A stretch of 17,000 bases of DNA from UBA2658 sp964617335 (lineage in GTDB: Bacteria > Bacillota > Clostridia > Oscillospirales > Oscillospiraceae): NCBI GenBank assembly GCA_964617335.1, contig CAZTXG010000034.1:1-17000 (forward strand). The letters run 5' to 3'. This document shows positions 1-6,772 of the stretch, in pieces (the first letter of the stretch is position 1; the number at the start of each line of letters is the position of its first letter). The notes beneath the pieces were generated by a model that made no database searches, had not been told where the DNA came from, and saw only the letters and a program-made list of their open reading frames with translations. The translations under genes were made by a program, and so were the position numbers.

Positions 1-2
1 GC

Positions 3-224
3 AAGGTTGGTAATGTGTTTGAGGACAGACTTGCAGATGTGTGGGTTTGTGAGATTGAGCAGTTTAGAGATTATAGCAAGTTTAAAAAATGTGCCAAGTG
101 TGAGCTTATGGCCTATTGCAGGGGCTGCCCTGCAGTGGCCAGCGGTACAAGCGGCAGTTTTTACGATACCGATCCCCAGTGCTGGAAGGAGGTAAAGGGC
201 TATGAAGGCAGTACTACTGCGTGA
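3..224 (+). CDS. Radical SAM/SPASM protein, C-terminal fragment (5' end outside window)
   Basis: Only the last 73 residues are in the window; the frame is open from base 3 to the TGA at 222-224. The fragment reads GNVFEDRLADVW and then a cysteine cluster of the form CxxCxxxxxCxGC (CAKCELMAYCRGC), with one more Cys in DPQCW near the end. This matches the SPASM domain that binds auxiliary iron-sulfur clusters at the C-terminus of many radical SAM peptide or protein maturases. The catalytic domain lies upstream and cannot be seen, so the substrate is unknown. Its 3' end overlaps the next gene by 23 nt, which suggests cotranscription and translational coupling. Confidence is good for a SPASM-type C-terminus and low for any more specific function. 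Confidence 0.75.
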   Translation, partial: KVGNVFEDRLADVWVCEIEQFRDYSKFKKCAKCELMAYCRGCPAVASGTSGSFYDTDPQCWKEVKGYEGSTTA

Positions 225-1149
225 TGTTACACCGGCGGAGCAGGTGCGTCTGGAAGAAATAGAAATACCGAAGGTGCAGCCCGGCTGGGTGCTGGTTAAA
301 GTAAAAGCCTTTGGTATGAACCACTCTGAGCAGATTCTGCGGCTTTCGGAAATAAAAGCCGATTATATTAAAAAGCCAATTATTCCCGGCATTGAATGCG
401 TGGGTGAAATAATAGACCCCTCGGACAGCGGCTTTAGGGCCGGGCAAAAGGTGGCAGCTCTAATGGGGGGCATGGGCAGAAGCTTTAATGGCAGCTATGC
501 CGAATATGCCCTTGTCCCTGCAAAGCAGGTTTTCGCCATTGATTCAGACCTGCCTTGGAACAGGCTTGCCGCTGTGCCGGAGACTTATTTTACCGCTTGG
601 GGCTCTCTGTTTCAAAACCTGCGGCTGCGTTCGGAGGACACACTTTTGATTCGTGGGGCAACAAGCGCCTTAGGTTATGCTGCCATGCAGCTGGCAAAGG
701 CTCTGGGATGCAAGGTCATCGCCACCACCCACAGAGAGGAAAAGTTGCCTCTAATTGCAGAGGCTGACGAAGCTGTGCTTGACACAGAAGCTCTTGCGGG
801 AACACTTTCCGGTGTGACAAAAGCTTTGGAGCTTGTGGGACCAAAAACGCTACGGGACACACTGAAGACAGTAGAGCCTGGGGGCCTTGTCTGCAACACA
901 GGCGTTCTTGGAGGCGTGTATGCCTTAGACGGTTTTGACCCCATCAAGGAAATTCCAAACGGTGTGTATCTGACGGGATTTTTCAGCAATTACCCAAGCC
1001 AAGAAGCTATGGACAATATTTTTAGCTTTATAAATACCCATGGACTGGAGCCTTGCATTGGAGAAACCTTTGCCTTTTTGGATATCCGAAAAGCCTGCAT
1101 AGCAATGGATAGGGGCAAAGTGAACGGCAAGATTGTTGTGGAGCTGTAG
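202..1149 (+). CDS. Medium-chain dehydrogenase/reductase, quinone-oxidoreductase-like (zinc-independent)
   Basis: A 315-residue cytosolic oxidoreductase of the MDR superfamily, expected to use NAD(P)H. The N-terminal GroES-like half (about residues 1-120) has the family's LVKVKAFGMNHSE and PGIECVGEI segments. The position where zinc-dependent alcohol dehydrogenases carry the catalytic Cys reads Gly-Met-Asn, so a zinc-free quinone-reductase-like enzyme is likely. The Rossmann half has the RGATSALG dinucleotide loop at residues 151-158. Length is normal for the family. The ATG at 202 is preceded by AAGGAGG at good spacing (186-192) and lies inside the end of the upstream SPASM gene. The substrate cannot be deduced. 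It could serve the upstream radical SAM protein, but its position is the only evidence for that. Confidence 0.85.
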   Translation: MKAVLLRDVTPAEQVRLEEIEIPKVQPGWVLVKVKAFGMNHSEQILRLSEIKADYIKKPIIPGIECVGEIIDPSDSGFRAGQKVAALMGGMGRSFNGSYAEYALVPAKQVFAIDSDLPWNRLAAVPETYFTAWGSLFQNLRLRSEDTLLIRGATSALGYAAMQLAKALGCKVIATTHREEKLPLIAEADEAVLDTEALAGTLSGVTKALELVGPKTLRDTLKTVEPGGLVCNTGVLGGVYALDGFDPIKEIPNGVYLTGFFSNYPSQEAMDNIFSFINTHGLEPCIGETFAFLDIRKACIAMDRGKVNGKIVVEL

Positions 1150-1181
1150 AGGTTTCAAAGGATTATTTAGAAAGAAAGCGA

Positions 1182-2072
1182 GTGAGCATGATGAAATATG
1201 AGGGGAATATCTATCGCCCGCCATTAGAGGCAAACGATGTTTTACTGCAGGTGGCAGTGGGGTGTACCCACAACCAGTGTACGTTTTGCAATATGTTCAA
1301 AGACAAAAGCTTCCGTATCATGAACGAGGATACGGTTATTGAAAACCTGAAGGAAGCGGGGCGTTTCTACCGCCATGCCGACCGTGTGTTTTTGGTAGAT
1401 GGAGATGCCTTTGCCCTATCGGCAGAAAGGCTTGAAAGACTTACCGCTCTTATCCATCAATACTTACCGAATTGCAAGACGATTACGATGTACGCAGCAG
1501 TTCGTAATATCATGACAAAAACCGATGAACAGCTCAGAAAACTGAGAGAAACAGGCATAAACGATCTCTATGTCGGGATTGAAAGCGGGCTGGACGATGT
1601 GCTTTTAGATGTCAAAAAAGGGCACACTGTCACGGATGCTATCACCCAGCTGGGCCGCCTCAACGACACGGGCATACGCCACTGTATGATGCTAATGCCG
1701 GGCCTGGCGGGAAAAGGCCGAGGCGTGGAAAGCGGAATTGCAGCAGCAGAACTCGCAAATAAGACAAAGCCGTTTTTAATCATTCCTACCACAGTGGGTG
1801 TTTTTGAGGGCACAGAGTTGTATGAAAAAATGCAAAAGGGAGAGTTTACGGAGGCGGGAGAAAAGGAAAACCTTCAGGAGCAAAAGGCGTTTTTAGAGTA
1901 TGTGGAGCTTCCGGAGAGCTATTACTGGTCGGCCCACGCTTTAAACTCCGCTCCTATGGCGGGATTCTTACGCAAAACAGAGAAGGAAACCATGATATAC
2001 ACCTTGGAACAAAGCATCGCAGGCATGGACGATGAGGTTTTTAAGGCAAAATTTAGGCGTACTTCGCTGTAA
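1182..2072 (+). CDS. Radical SAM protein with CX4CX2C cluster motif
   Basis: A 296-residue stand-alone radical SAM protein resembling small Fe-S oxidoreductases of the Elp3/COG1032 type. It opens with YRPP, typical of that group. The cluster motif is GCTHNQCTFC with Cys28, Cys33 and Cys36, spaced CX4CX2C instead of the usual CX3CX2C. A beta-strand and SAM-binding core follows, including GINDLYVGIESGLDDVL at about residues 126-142 and MLMPGLAGKG. No B12-binding, SPASM or TRAM domain is visible. The frame opens with GTG at 1182; ATG at 1188 or 1191 is also possible, and the Shine-Dalgarno is weak (AAAGAAAG). It lies 32 nt after the MDR gene and 19 nt before the PPC gene, so it is probably in the same transcript. 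The reaction is unknown. Confidence 0.85.
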   Translation: MSMMKYEGNIYRPPLEANDVLLQVAVGCTHNQCTFCNMFKDKSFRIMNEDTVIENLKEAGRFYRHADRVFLVDGDAFALSAERLERLTALIHQYLPNCKTITMYAAVRNIMTKTDEQLRKLRETGINDLYVGIESGLDDVLLDVKKGHTVTDAITQLGRLNDTGIRHCMMLMPGLAGKGRGVESGIAAAELANKTKPFLIIPTTVGVFEGTELYEKMQKGEFTEAGEKENLQEQKAFLEYVELPESYYWSAHALNSAPMAGFLRKTEKETMIYTLEQSIAGMDDEVFKAKFRRTSL

Positions 2073-2091
2073 TTTATAAGGAGAAAATGAA

Positions 2092-2538
2092 ATGGAGTAC
2101 AGAAAAGAGAAAAATGCCATCTACCTTCGCCTTGATAAGGGAGAAGAAGTGGTGGATACAATAAAAAAACTCTGTGAAAAGGAGCAGCTTGAGGGCGGAT
2201 ATTTTCAGGGTATCGGCGCCTGCGGCAGGGTGGTTCTGGCAACATGGATTCCGGAAAAGGAGGATTTTATCCATCATAGGCTAAGGGGAATGTTAGAGAT
2301 GATTTCCCTTACAGGCAATGTGTCCATTGACCAAAATGGGAAGGCCTTTTCCCACAGTCACGGAGTTTTTTCCTACCTTAAGGACAATGGGGAAATTGCC
2401 GTGGCGGCAGGTCATTTGGAAGAAGCAGAAATTAGCTATACCGGTGAAATAATACTGACCCCGGCGGAAGAAAAATCGGCAGAATGTTTGACAAAAATGC
2501 GGGGATTGAGGTTTGGAAGCTATCCTAAAAGGCGGTGA
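2092..2538 (+). CDS. PPC-domain (DUF296) protein
   Basis: A 148-residue single-domain protein of the PPC/DUF296 family. In plants this fold is attached to AT-hook proteins; in bacteria it is a small oligomeric protein of uncertain function, often annotated as DNA-binding. Visible family marks are QGIGACG (residues 39-45), the HSH pair (His88, His90) with FSYLKDNGEIAVAAGHL, and a second conserved His108 in AGHLEEAEIS. The histidine set is consistent with a metal site. No AT-hook is present, so DNA binding is not supported by this sequence. The ATG at 2092 has AAGGAG at 2079-2084. The stop overlaps the GTG that opens the sirtuin frame (GTGA, 2535-2538), so coupling with SirTM is likely and a role in the ADP-ribosylation module is possible. 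Confidence 0.85.
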   Translation: MEYRKEKNAIYLRLDKGEEVVDTIKKLCEKEQLEGGYFQGIGACGRVVLATWIPEKEDFIHHRLRGMLEMISLTGNVSIDQNGKAFSHSHGVFSYLKDNGEIAVAAGHLEEAEISYTGEIILTPAEEKSAECLTKMRGLRFGSYPKRR

Positions 2539-3419
2539 AAAATATGCAAAAAAAGAATGGAGATTTAGGCATTGATGTTAGGCAGATGGAAAAACTTAAA
2601 AGAGAGCTAAATGGGTCGGACGCCATTGTAATCGGCGCCGGAGCGGGGCTTTCCGCCGCCGCCGGCTTTAGCTATTCAGGGGAGAGGTTTAGGCAGCATT
2701 TTAGCGACTTTGAAGAAAGATACGGCTTTCACGATATGTATTCCGGCGGTTTTTATCCCTATGAAACTCAAGAGGAATATTGGGCTTACTGGAGCCGATA
2801 TATTCAGATAAACCGCTATGAAAAAGCGCCGAAACCTGTTTATGACACGCTGTTGCAGCTTGTACGGGACAAAGATTATTTTGTTCTCACCACTAATGTG
2901 GACCACTGCTTTCAAAAGGCCGGCTTTGACAAAAACCGCCTGTTTTACACCCAAGGGGATTATGGTCTTTTTCAATGCTCGGAGCCCTGCTGTCAGAAAA
3001 CCTATGAAAATAAAGAGCTAATTGAGGGTATGGTTAAAGAGCAAAAAGATATGAAAATCCCAACTGAACTGATTCCAAAATGTCCCCATTGCGGCAGAGC
3101 AATGGCCATGAATCTTCGCTCGGACGACTGCTTTGCAGAGGATGAGGGCTGGCATAAGGCGGCTAATCGCTACAGCGACTTTCTTCGCCGCCGCGAGGGA
3201 CTGCGGATTCTTTTTTTGGAGCTTGGTGTGGGATATAACACCCCCGGTATTATTAAATATCCCTTCTGGCAGATGACGGCGGAAAACCCAAGGGCGGCCT
3301 ATATCTGTATCAATAAGGGCGAGGCGGCCTGCCCTCGGGAGCTTAGAGACCGTGCAATTTGCATAGATGGGGACATAGGCGAGATAGCGGCGCAAATCGG
3401 CGCAGCTTATGCCGCGTAA
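2535..3419 (+). CDS. Class M sirtuin (SirTM), predicted protein ADP-ribosyltransferase
   Basis: A 294-residue Sir2-fold protein. The NAD-binding loop GAGAGLSAAAGF lies at residues 34-45 and the TTNVD motif at 119-123. The position of the deacetylase catalytic His is Gln140, in YTQGDYG. The retained Asn121 and the Gln replacing His mark the SirTM class, which ADP-ribosylates lipoylated carrier proteins (GcvH-L) in Firmicutes and fungi instead of deacetylating. A zinc module follows, with Cys148, Cys152/153 and the CPHC at 183-186. The frame opens at GTG 2535, overlapping the previous stop. ATG 2544, 9 bp later, has AGGCGG before it and is a better start; counted from there the key residues become N118 and Q137. 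The macrodomain gene 14 nt downstream is the usual partner. No GcvH-L or LplA2 gene is visible. The function is inferred from the family and motifs. Confidence 0.88.
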   Translation: MKNMQKKNGDLGIDVRQMEKLKRELNGSDAIVIGAGAGLSAAAGFSYSGERFRQHFSDFEERYGFHDMYSGGFYPYETQEEYWAYWSRYIQINRYEKAPKPVYDTLLQLVRDKDYFVLTTNVDHCFQKAGFDKNRLFYTQGDYGLFQCSEPCCQKTYENKELIEGMVKEQKDMKIPTELIPKCPHCGRAMAMNLRSDDCFAEDEGWHKAANRYSDFLRRREGLRILFLELGVGYNTPGIIKYPFWQMTAENPRAAYICINKGEAACPRELRDRAICIDGDIGEIAAQIGAAYAA

Positions 3420-3433
3420 AGTGCGTAATTTAA

Positions 3434-4174
3434 ATGCCCCGATATGTTGAGCAGGCAAAAAGATTTTCTCAAACAGAGGAAGCACAGTGGCAGCTGTTTC
3501 GCTCTCTGCTCAACCTGCGTGAGCCTGCTCCTATCAGTAATGAATTTATAAAGTTGTAAGACGCTTTTCTACAAAAGGAGATCGCGGATAAGGGCATTAC
3601 AGCGCTTTCTGATCTCAAGCCGGTGCGGGAGGGGCTGTATTTGTGGCAGGGAGATATTACAACACTTAAAGTTGGCGCCATAGTAAACGCCGCTAACAGC
3701 GGACTAACCGGCTGCTATATACCTAAGCATAGCTGCATAGATAACGTGATTCACATCTTTGCCGGAGTTCAGTTGCGCCTTGAATGCGCTAAAATCATGG
3801 AAAGTCAGGGCTTTCCTGAGCCGACTGGAACAGCAAAAATCACAAAAGCCTACAACCTGCCCTGCGAACACATTATCCACACGGTAGGCCCCATTATATC
3901 CGGCCCTCTAACAGAGAAAGACTGTAAACTTCTCTCCTCTTGTTACCGCTCTTGTTTGGAGCTGGCAGAGGAAAAAGGTCTTTGCTCCCTTGCCTTTTGC
4001 TGTATCAGCACAGGGGAATTTCGATTTCCAAACCAAAAAGCGGCGGAAGTTGCGGTTAATACGGTGGAGGCTTATAAGAGGGAAAGCGGCAGCTCAATTA
4101 AAATAATCTTTAATGCGTTCAAGGATGAGGACTATTTTATTTATCAAAAACTCCTTATTTATGAATCATTTTAG
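3434..4174 (+). pseudogene. Zinc-type macrodomain ADP-ribose hydrolase interrupted by in-frame TAA
   Basis: The frame starts at ATG 3434, 14 nt after SirTM, and reads as a family N-terminus (MPRYVEQAKRF...NEFIKL) for 41 codons. A TAA follows at 3557-3559, after which the same frame continues (DAFLQKEIADKG...) to the stop at 4174. The whole is about 246 residues, close to full length. The core has NAAN (residues 85-88) and GCYIPKHSC (Cys94, His99, Cys101), the zinc motif of SirTM-associated macrodomains, plus the C-terminal CCISTGEF and FKDEDY blocks. The partner enzyme removes the ADP-ribose that SirTM adds. Restart at GTG 3623 would keep the core but lose the N-terminal helices. An AAAGGAG sits at 3574-3580, yet no ordinary start codon follows at good spacing in frame. 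A base-calling error is the main alternative. Confidence 0.8.
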
Positions 4175-4460
4175 CAAACCACCATTGTTTAATACATGCA
4201 GCAGTCGCATGAGAAGATGATCAAAATAATATTATGTCACTGGAGCATTTTAGTAGTTTAACAAGAGAGGGAATTGCACGGCCTGCACCTAAAAAGCCCC
4301 CTTATGTTATGAACACACCAAAAACCATGTTTTCTGTTCAAATCATTTATATTAATTAAGAATACTATAGCTTTATATGTCTAATTATATACAAAACGGA
4401 CTGGATTTCGAAAGAAAAGTAAACAAACTTTTGCCTGAATTGGACAAATAATGTCGCACA

Positions 4461-4480
4461 GGCATGACCGAAATCATGCC
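4461..4480. repeat. Perfect inverted repeat (7-bp stem, 6-nt loop)
   Basis: GGCATGA at 4461-4467 pairs perfectly with TCATGCC at 4474-4480 around a CCGAAA loop. Neither strand has a T-tract after it, so it is not a standard terminator. It lies 32 nt before the terminator at 4513 and could be part of the same RNA. Confidence 0.55.
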
Positions 4481-4512
4481 CGTTCCAAAAAATACATATT
4501 ACTGTCTTATAA

Positions 4513-4543
4513 TTCCGGTCTTTTTAGGCCGGAGCTTTTTTTA
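4513..4543 (+). terminator. Rho-independent terminator
   Basis: TTCCGGTC (4513-4520) pairs with GGCCGGAG (4527-4534) over a TTTTTA loop, allowing two G-U pairs. One base later a run of seven T follows. The T-run is only on the + strand side, so it ends + strand transcription, presumably of the SirTM operon, just before the convergent DUF1015 gene. Confidence 0.8.
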
Positions 4544-4550
4544 TTAAAGC

Positions 4551-5804
4551 TTATTTTATTTTTCTGCACTCTAAATAATAGCGTTTATCCCTGGCAGGGC
4601 CTATGGAAAAGCTCTTTGCCGGAAAAACTCCGCTTTTAATTATAGAGGGAAAAAGCTCGTTTTTATCCATAGAGGGAAGCAGCAGTCCGCAGCATCCCTG
4701 ATTTTTGGACATTTCTATAGCAGAATCGTCATCATGAATATAGTCAAGCTCACCCCCGTGTTTTTCTATATAATGAAGGCAAAATTCCTGAGCAGCGGCT
4801 ATGGCCTGACCTATGGTAAGACCGCAAAGACTAATGGTTTCAGACTTTTCCCCGCAAAGGCAGCGAATTTTATGACAGCCCCGCTCGTCTTTGTTTTTCT
4901 CTCTGAAAAAAGATTTTGCCGCCTCAAAAAAACCCTCGGTATCGGTTTTAAATATAACTCTGTGTATAGGCTCGAAAATCACCGAGGGGTCGTGGATGTT
5001 AACAAGCTCTGCAAGACCATATCTTGCTGGATGACCTTCCCATTCCTCCGGCGAAAGTCCCTGTTTTATTTTTTCCCAACATAATTTTGCCGTGGCAAGG
5101 CTGTGGTTGCCGTCGCCCATGGCAATTATAACAGGCTCTCTGCCCTCAAGCTTATAGCGTTTTTCAAGGTAGTCTGGCTCTGATAGGGCGGAAAGAGCCT
5201 TGCTTGCTTTTTCGGCATTTTCACCGAAAACACGGCTGCCTTTTATACGGCCGCCCCCGTCCATAAGCTCAAAATCATAAAGAGGTTCACCGCCTTTAGC
5301 GGCATCTATAACAGTGTTTTCAGGGTTGTCGATGAAAACCACAATATGGGGCAGCTCTAAACTTGCCCCCTCACGCACCTGTACCCTTGGCGGCAGCCGG
5401 TCTTCAACCGTGCCTTCCGTTGCCCGCACAGGAGAACTTGAGTCCTTGTGATAGTCATAGGTTTCTAAATCTATAAGGCCCAAAAGCCCCCGGCGTGTAT
5501 GCCCCACTGTAAGGGAGCGCTCTATATATATAAAGGAGTTTGAAACGGTTTTAAACACACCATTGGAAATATATCTTTCCATTTCAGCGTTAATTTTTTC
5601 GGTTTCCCCTTTATTGTCTTTGCTGCCAAGATAGGCCTCGGGCAGAATTAGCCGCAGGGTTGAGGGGGCTGCCCCCACCTTAGCATCAACAGAATCCCAA
5701 TATTCCGGCTGGGATGTAAACTGGTCGCAGGCTATAACACTCCAAAGGTGCAAATCCGCCTTCTTCGGCAGAAGAATGTCCCCGGGGACAAAAAGCTTTT
5801 CCAT
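4551..5804 (-). CDS. DUF1015 family protein
   Basis: A 417-residue soluble protein of the DUF1015 family (Pfam PF06245), close to the usual length. Conserved blocks visible are LWSVIACDQFTSQPEYWD near residue 20, VRATEGTVEDRLPPR at 126-140 (equivalent to the usual RPHE-type segment), MGDGNHSLATAK at 229-240 and DYIHDDDSA towards the C-terminus. The GDGNHS block corresponds to the DGHHR-type motif of other members, which resembles ParB/sulfiredoxin-fold serine kinases such as SbnI; a phosphotransfer role is only a suggestion. The frame is open to ATG 5891, but the ATG at 5804 fits the family N-terminus (MEKLFVPGDILLPK) and has AGGTAGG upstream. It is divergent from the Nudix gene and convergent with the SirTM operon. 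Confidence 0.85.
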   Translation of the reverse strand: MEKLFVPGDILLPKKADLHLWSVIACDQFTSQPEYWDSVDAKVGAAPSTLRLILPEAYLGSKDNKGETEKINAEMERYISNGVFKTVSNSFIYIERSLTVGHTRRGLLGLIDLETYDYHKDSSSPVRATEGTVEDRLPPRVQVREGASLELPHIVVFIDNPENTVIDAAKGGEPLYDFELMDGGGRIKGSRVFGENAEKASKALSALSEPDYLEKRYKLEGREPVIIAMGDGNHSLATAKLCWEKIKQGLSPEEWEGHPARYGLAELVNIHDPSVIFEPIHRVIFKTDTEGFFEAAKSFFREKNKDERGCHKIRCLCGEKSETISLCGLTIGQAIAAAQEFCLHYIEKHGGELDYIHDDDSAIEMSKNQGCCGLLLPSMDKNELFPSIIKSGVFPAKSFSIGPARDKRYYLECRKIK

Positions 5805-5899
5805 AATAAAAGAACCTACCTTTCCCATTGGGTTTACAAAAAGGCCATTAAAAATATGTCCTTTTGGGGGTCGTGGCTGCGGCATATGCAAACAGGCTG

Positions 5900-5927
5900 A
5901 TTATATCCAAACCATATTTTCACCCAA
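5900..5927 (-). promoter_or_regulatory. Predicted sigma-A promoter of the DUF1015 gene
   Basis: Read on the - strand: TTGGGT at 5927-5922, a 16-bp spacer, and a consensus TATAAT at 5905-5900. Transcription would start about 90 nt before the ATG at 5804, leaving a fairly long leader with no recognised regulatory fold. Confidence 0.6.
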
Positions 5928-6035
5928 AACTTATAAACAAATTTCTATGCTTCGATATTTTAACAAACCTAGCGCTGCTTTGCAATAGCCCCAAGTCGAA
6001 CAAGGCACAAAAAAGGAGCATTTTGCCGAAAGACC

Positions 6036-6064
6036 TTGGCTTACAAGGGCATTTGTGCTATCAT
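6036..6064 (+). promoter_or_regulatory. Predicted sigma-A promoter of the Nudix gene
   Basis: TTGGCT (6036-6041), a 17-bp spacer and TATCAT (6059-6064). Its expected start site is about 25 nt upstream of the ATG at 6095, directly before the AAAGGAG ribosome binding site. It points away from the DUF1015 promoter. Confidence 0.65.
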
Positions 6065-6094
6065 TGCAAAAGGAAACAAAGGAGCGAGTTAACT

Positions 6095-6664
6095 ATGGAA
6101 AATGTTTTAACAGTTAAAAGAACTTTAATAGAAAAATTCCTGCCCGCAAAGGGCATTTCCTCAGAAAACAGCAGGGCTGTTGTGGATATAATTAATGAAA
6201 ATTTTGAGTTTATCCCCCGTGGAATTGCAGAAAATGACCCCAGCCATAAACAGATAATCCCCTATGTGGTCATCTGCCGCAAAGACGAGGTTTTTGTTAT
6301 GCGCAGGCTTAAAAAAGGCGGGGAAAGCCGTCTCCACGGGCTTTTGTCCCTTGGGGTTGGCGGGCATATAAACTCCGAATACGATTTGGGCGGAAATATT
6401 TTGGAAAACGGTATGCGCCGAGAAATAGACGAGGAAGTTTTTATAGAAAAGCCCGGAGAGCTTACAGCCAGAGGGCTTATAAATGATGACCAAAACGAGG
6501 TTGGCAGAGTGCATCTTGGGCTTTTTTTCACCATGGAAACTCAAGGGGAAGTTTCCGTGCGTGAAACGGAAAAACTTGAGGGCTTCTGGGTAAAGCGCAA
6601 TGAGCTGTCCAAGATGCAAGAAAGCATGGAAACCTGGTCACAGCTGGTTATCCCAATGCTTTAA
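6095..6664 (+). CDS. Nudix hydrolase (COG4112-like, variant Nudix box)
   Basis: A 189-residue protein. A short N-terminal lead (about 1-50) precedes a Nudix fold that starts at IIPYVVICRKDEVFVMRR. The Nudix helix region is GVGGHIN (87-93) followed by RREIDEEV (108-115), which keeps the metal-binding REXXEE core. At the spacing of the canonical box (GX5EX7REUXEEXGU) the leading Gly and Glu are not in register, as in the GGHI-type subfamily of predicted phosphoesterases. The substrate, some nucleoside diphosphate derivative, is unknown. The frame is open further upstream, but ATG 6095 has AAAGGAG at 6078-6084 and follows a good promoter, while the upstream extension overlaps the DUF1015 promoter region and has no family likeness. 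It is a single-gene unit ending at the 6707-6739 terminator. Confidence 0.85.
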   Translation: MENVLTVKRTLIEKFLPAKGISSENSRAVVDIINENFEFIPRGIAENDPSHKQIIPYVVICRKDEVFVMRRLKKGGESRLHGLLSLGVGGHINSEYDLGGNILENGMRREIDEEVFIEKPGELTARGLINDDQNEVGRVHLGLFFTMETQGEVSVRETEKLEGFWVKRNELSKMQESMETWSQLVIPML

Positions 6665-6700
6665 GCTTATTTTTCCTATTTTGAAACCTTATATAAATAC

Positions 6701-6739
6701 AAAAATCGCAGTTTTCAGCTTAAGAAAACTGCGGTTTTT
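6701..6739. terminator. Bidirectional rho-independent terminator
   Basis: CGCAGTTTTC (6707-6716) and GAAAACTGCG (6724-6733) form a perfect 10-bp stem with a 7-nt loop. TTTTT follows on the + strand (6735-6739) and AAAAA precedes it at 6701-6705, which gives TTTTT on the - strand. It serves the Nudix gene (+) and the convergent transporter operon (-). Confidence 0.9.
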
Positions 6740-6772
6740 ATAATGGCTGAAAGTTTGCCAAAAGCAGGTTTT

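Larger units (their letters stand above)
4175..4550. other. 376-bp region without a recognised gene, between convergent genes
   Basis: This stretch separates the macrodomain stop from the 3' end of the DUF1015 gene. It is AT-rich in the middle (4340-4400). It holds a 7-bp perfect hairpin at 4461-4480 and a rho-independent terminator at 4513-4543, the only clear structures. A short open frame on the + strand (ATG 4234, stop 4360-4362, about 42 codons) encodes MSLEHFSSLTREGIARP and onward. It has no clear ribosome binding site, is open a few codons upstream to a TGA at 4210, and resembles nothing I recognise. It may be a gene remnant. The segment before the terminator could be a long 3' UTR of the + operon or a small RNA. 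Confidence 0.4.

Noticed and set aside
2535..3419. Loss of the sirtuin catalytic histidine as a sign of a dead enzyme
   Set aside because: Gln at this position with retained Asn is characteristic of the SirTM class, which has ADP-ribosyltransferase activity.
4400..4500. Cyclic di-GMP riboswitch-like element suggested by GTCGCACAGGCATGACCGAAA
   Set aside because: The conserved GEMM core with its tetraloop receptor and second stem is not present, and no gene follows on the + strand.
5805..6094. Long N-terminal extension of the Nudix frame (open from 5864) and of the DUF1015 frame (open to 5891)
   Set aside because: Both extensions cover the divergent promoter region, have no family likeness and lack ribosome binding sites at the upstream starts. 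Internal ATGs at 6095 and 5804 have good ones or fit the families better.
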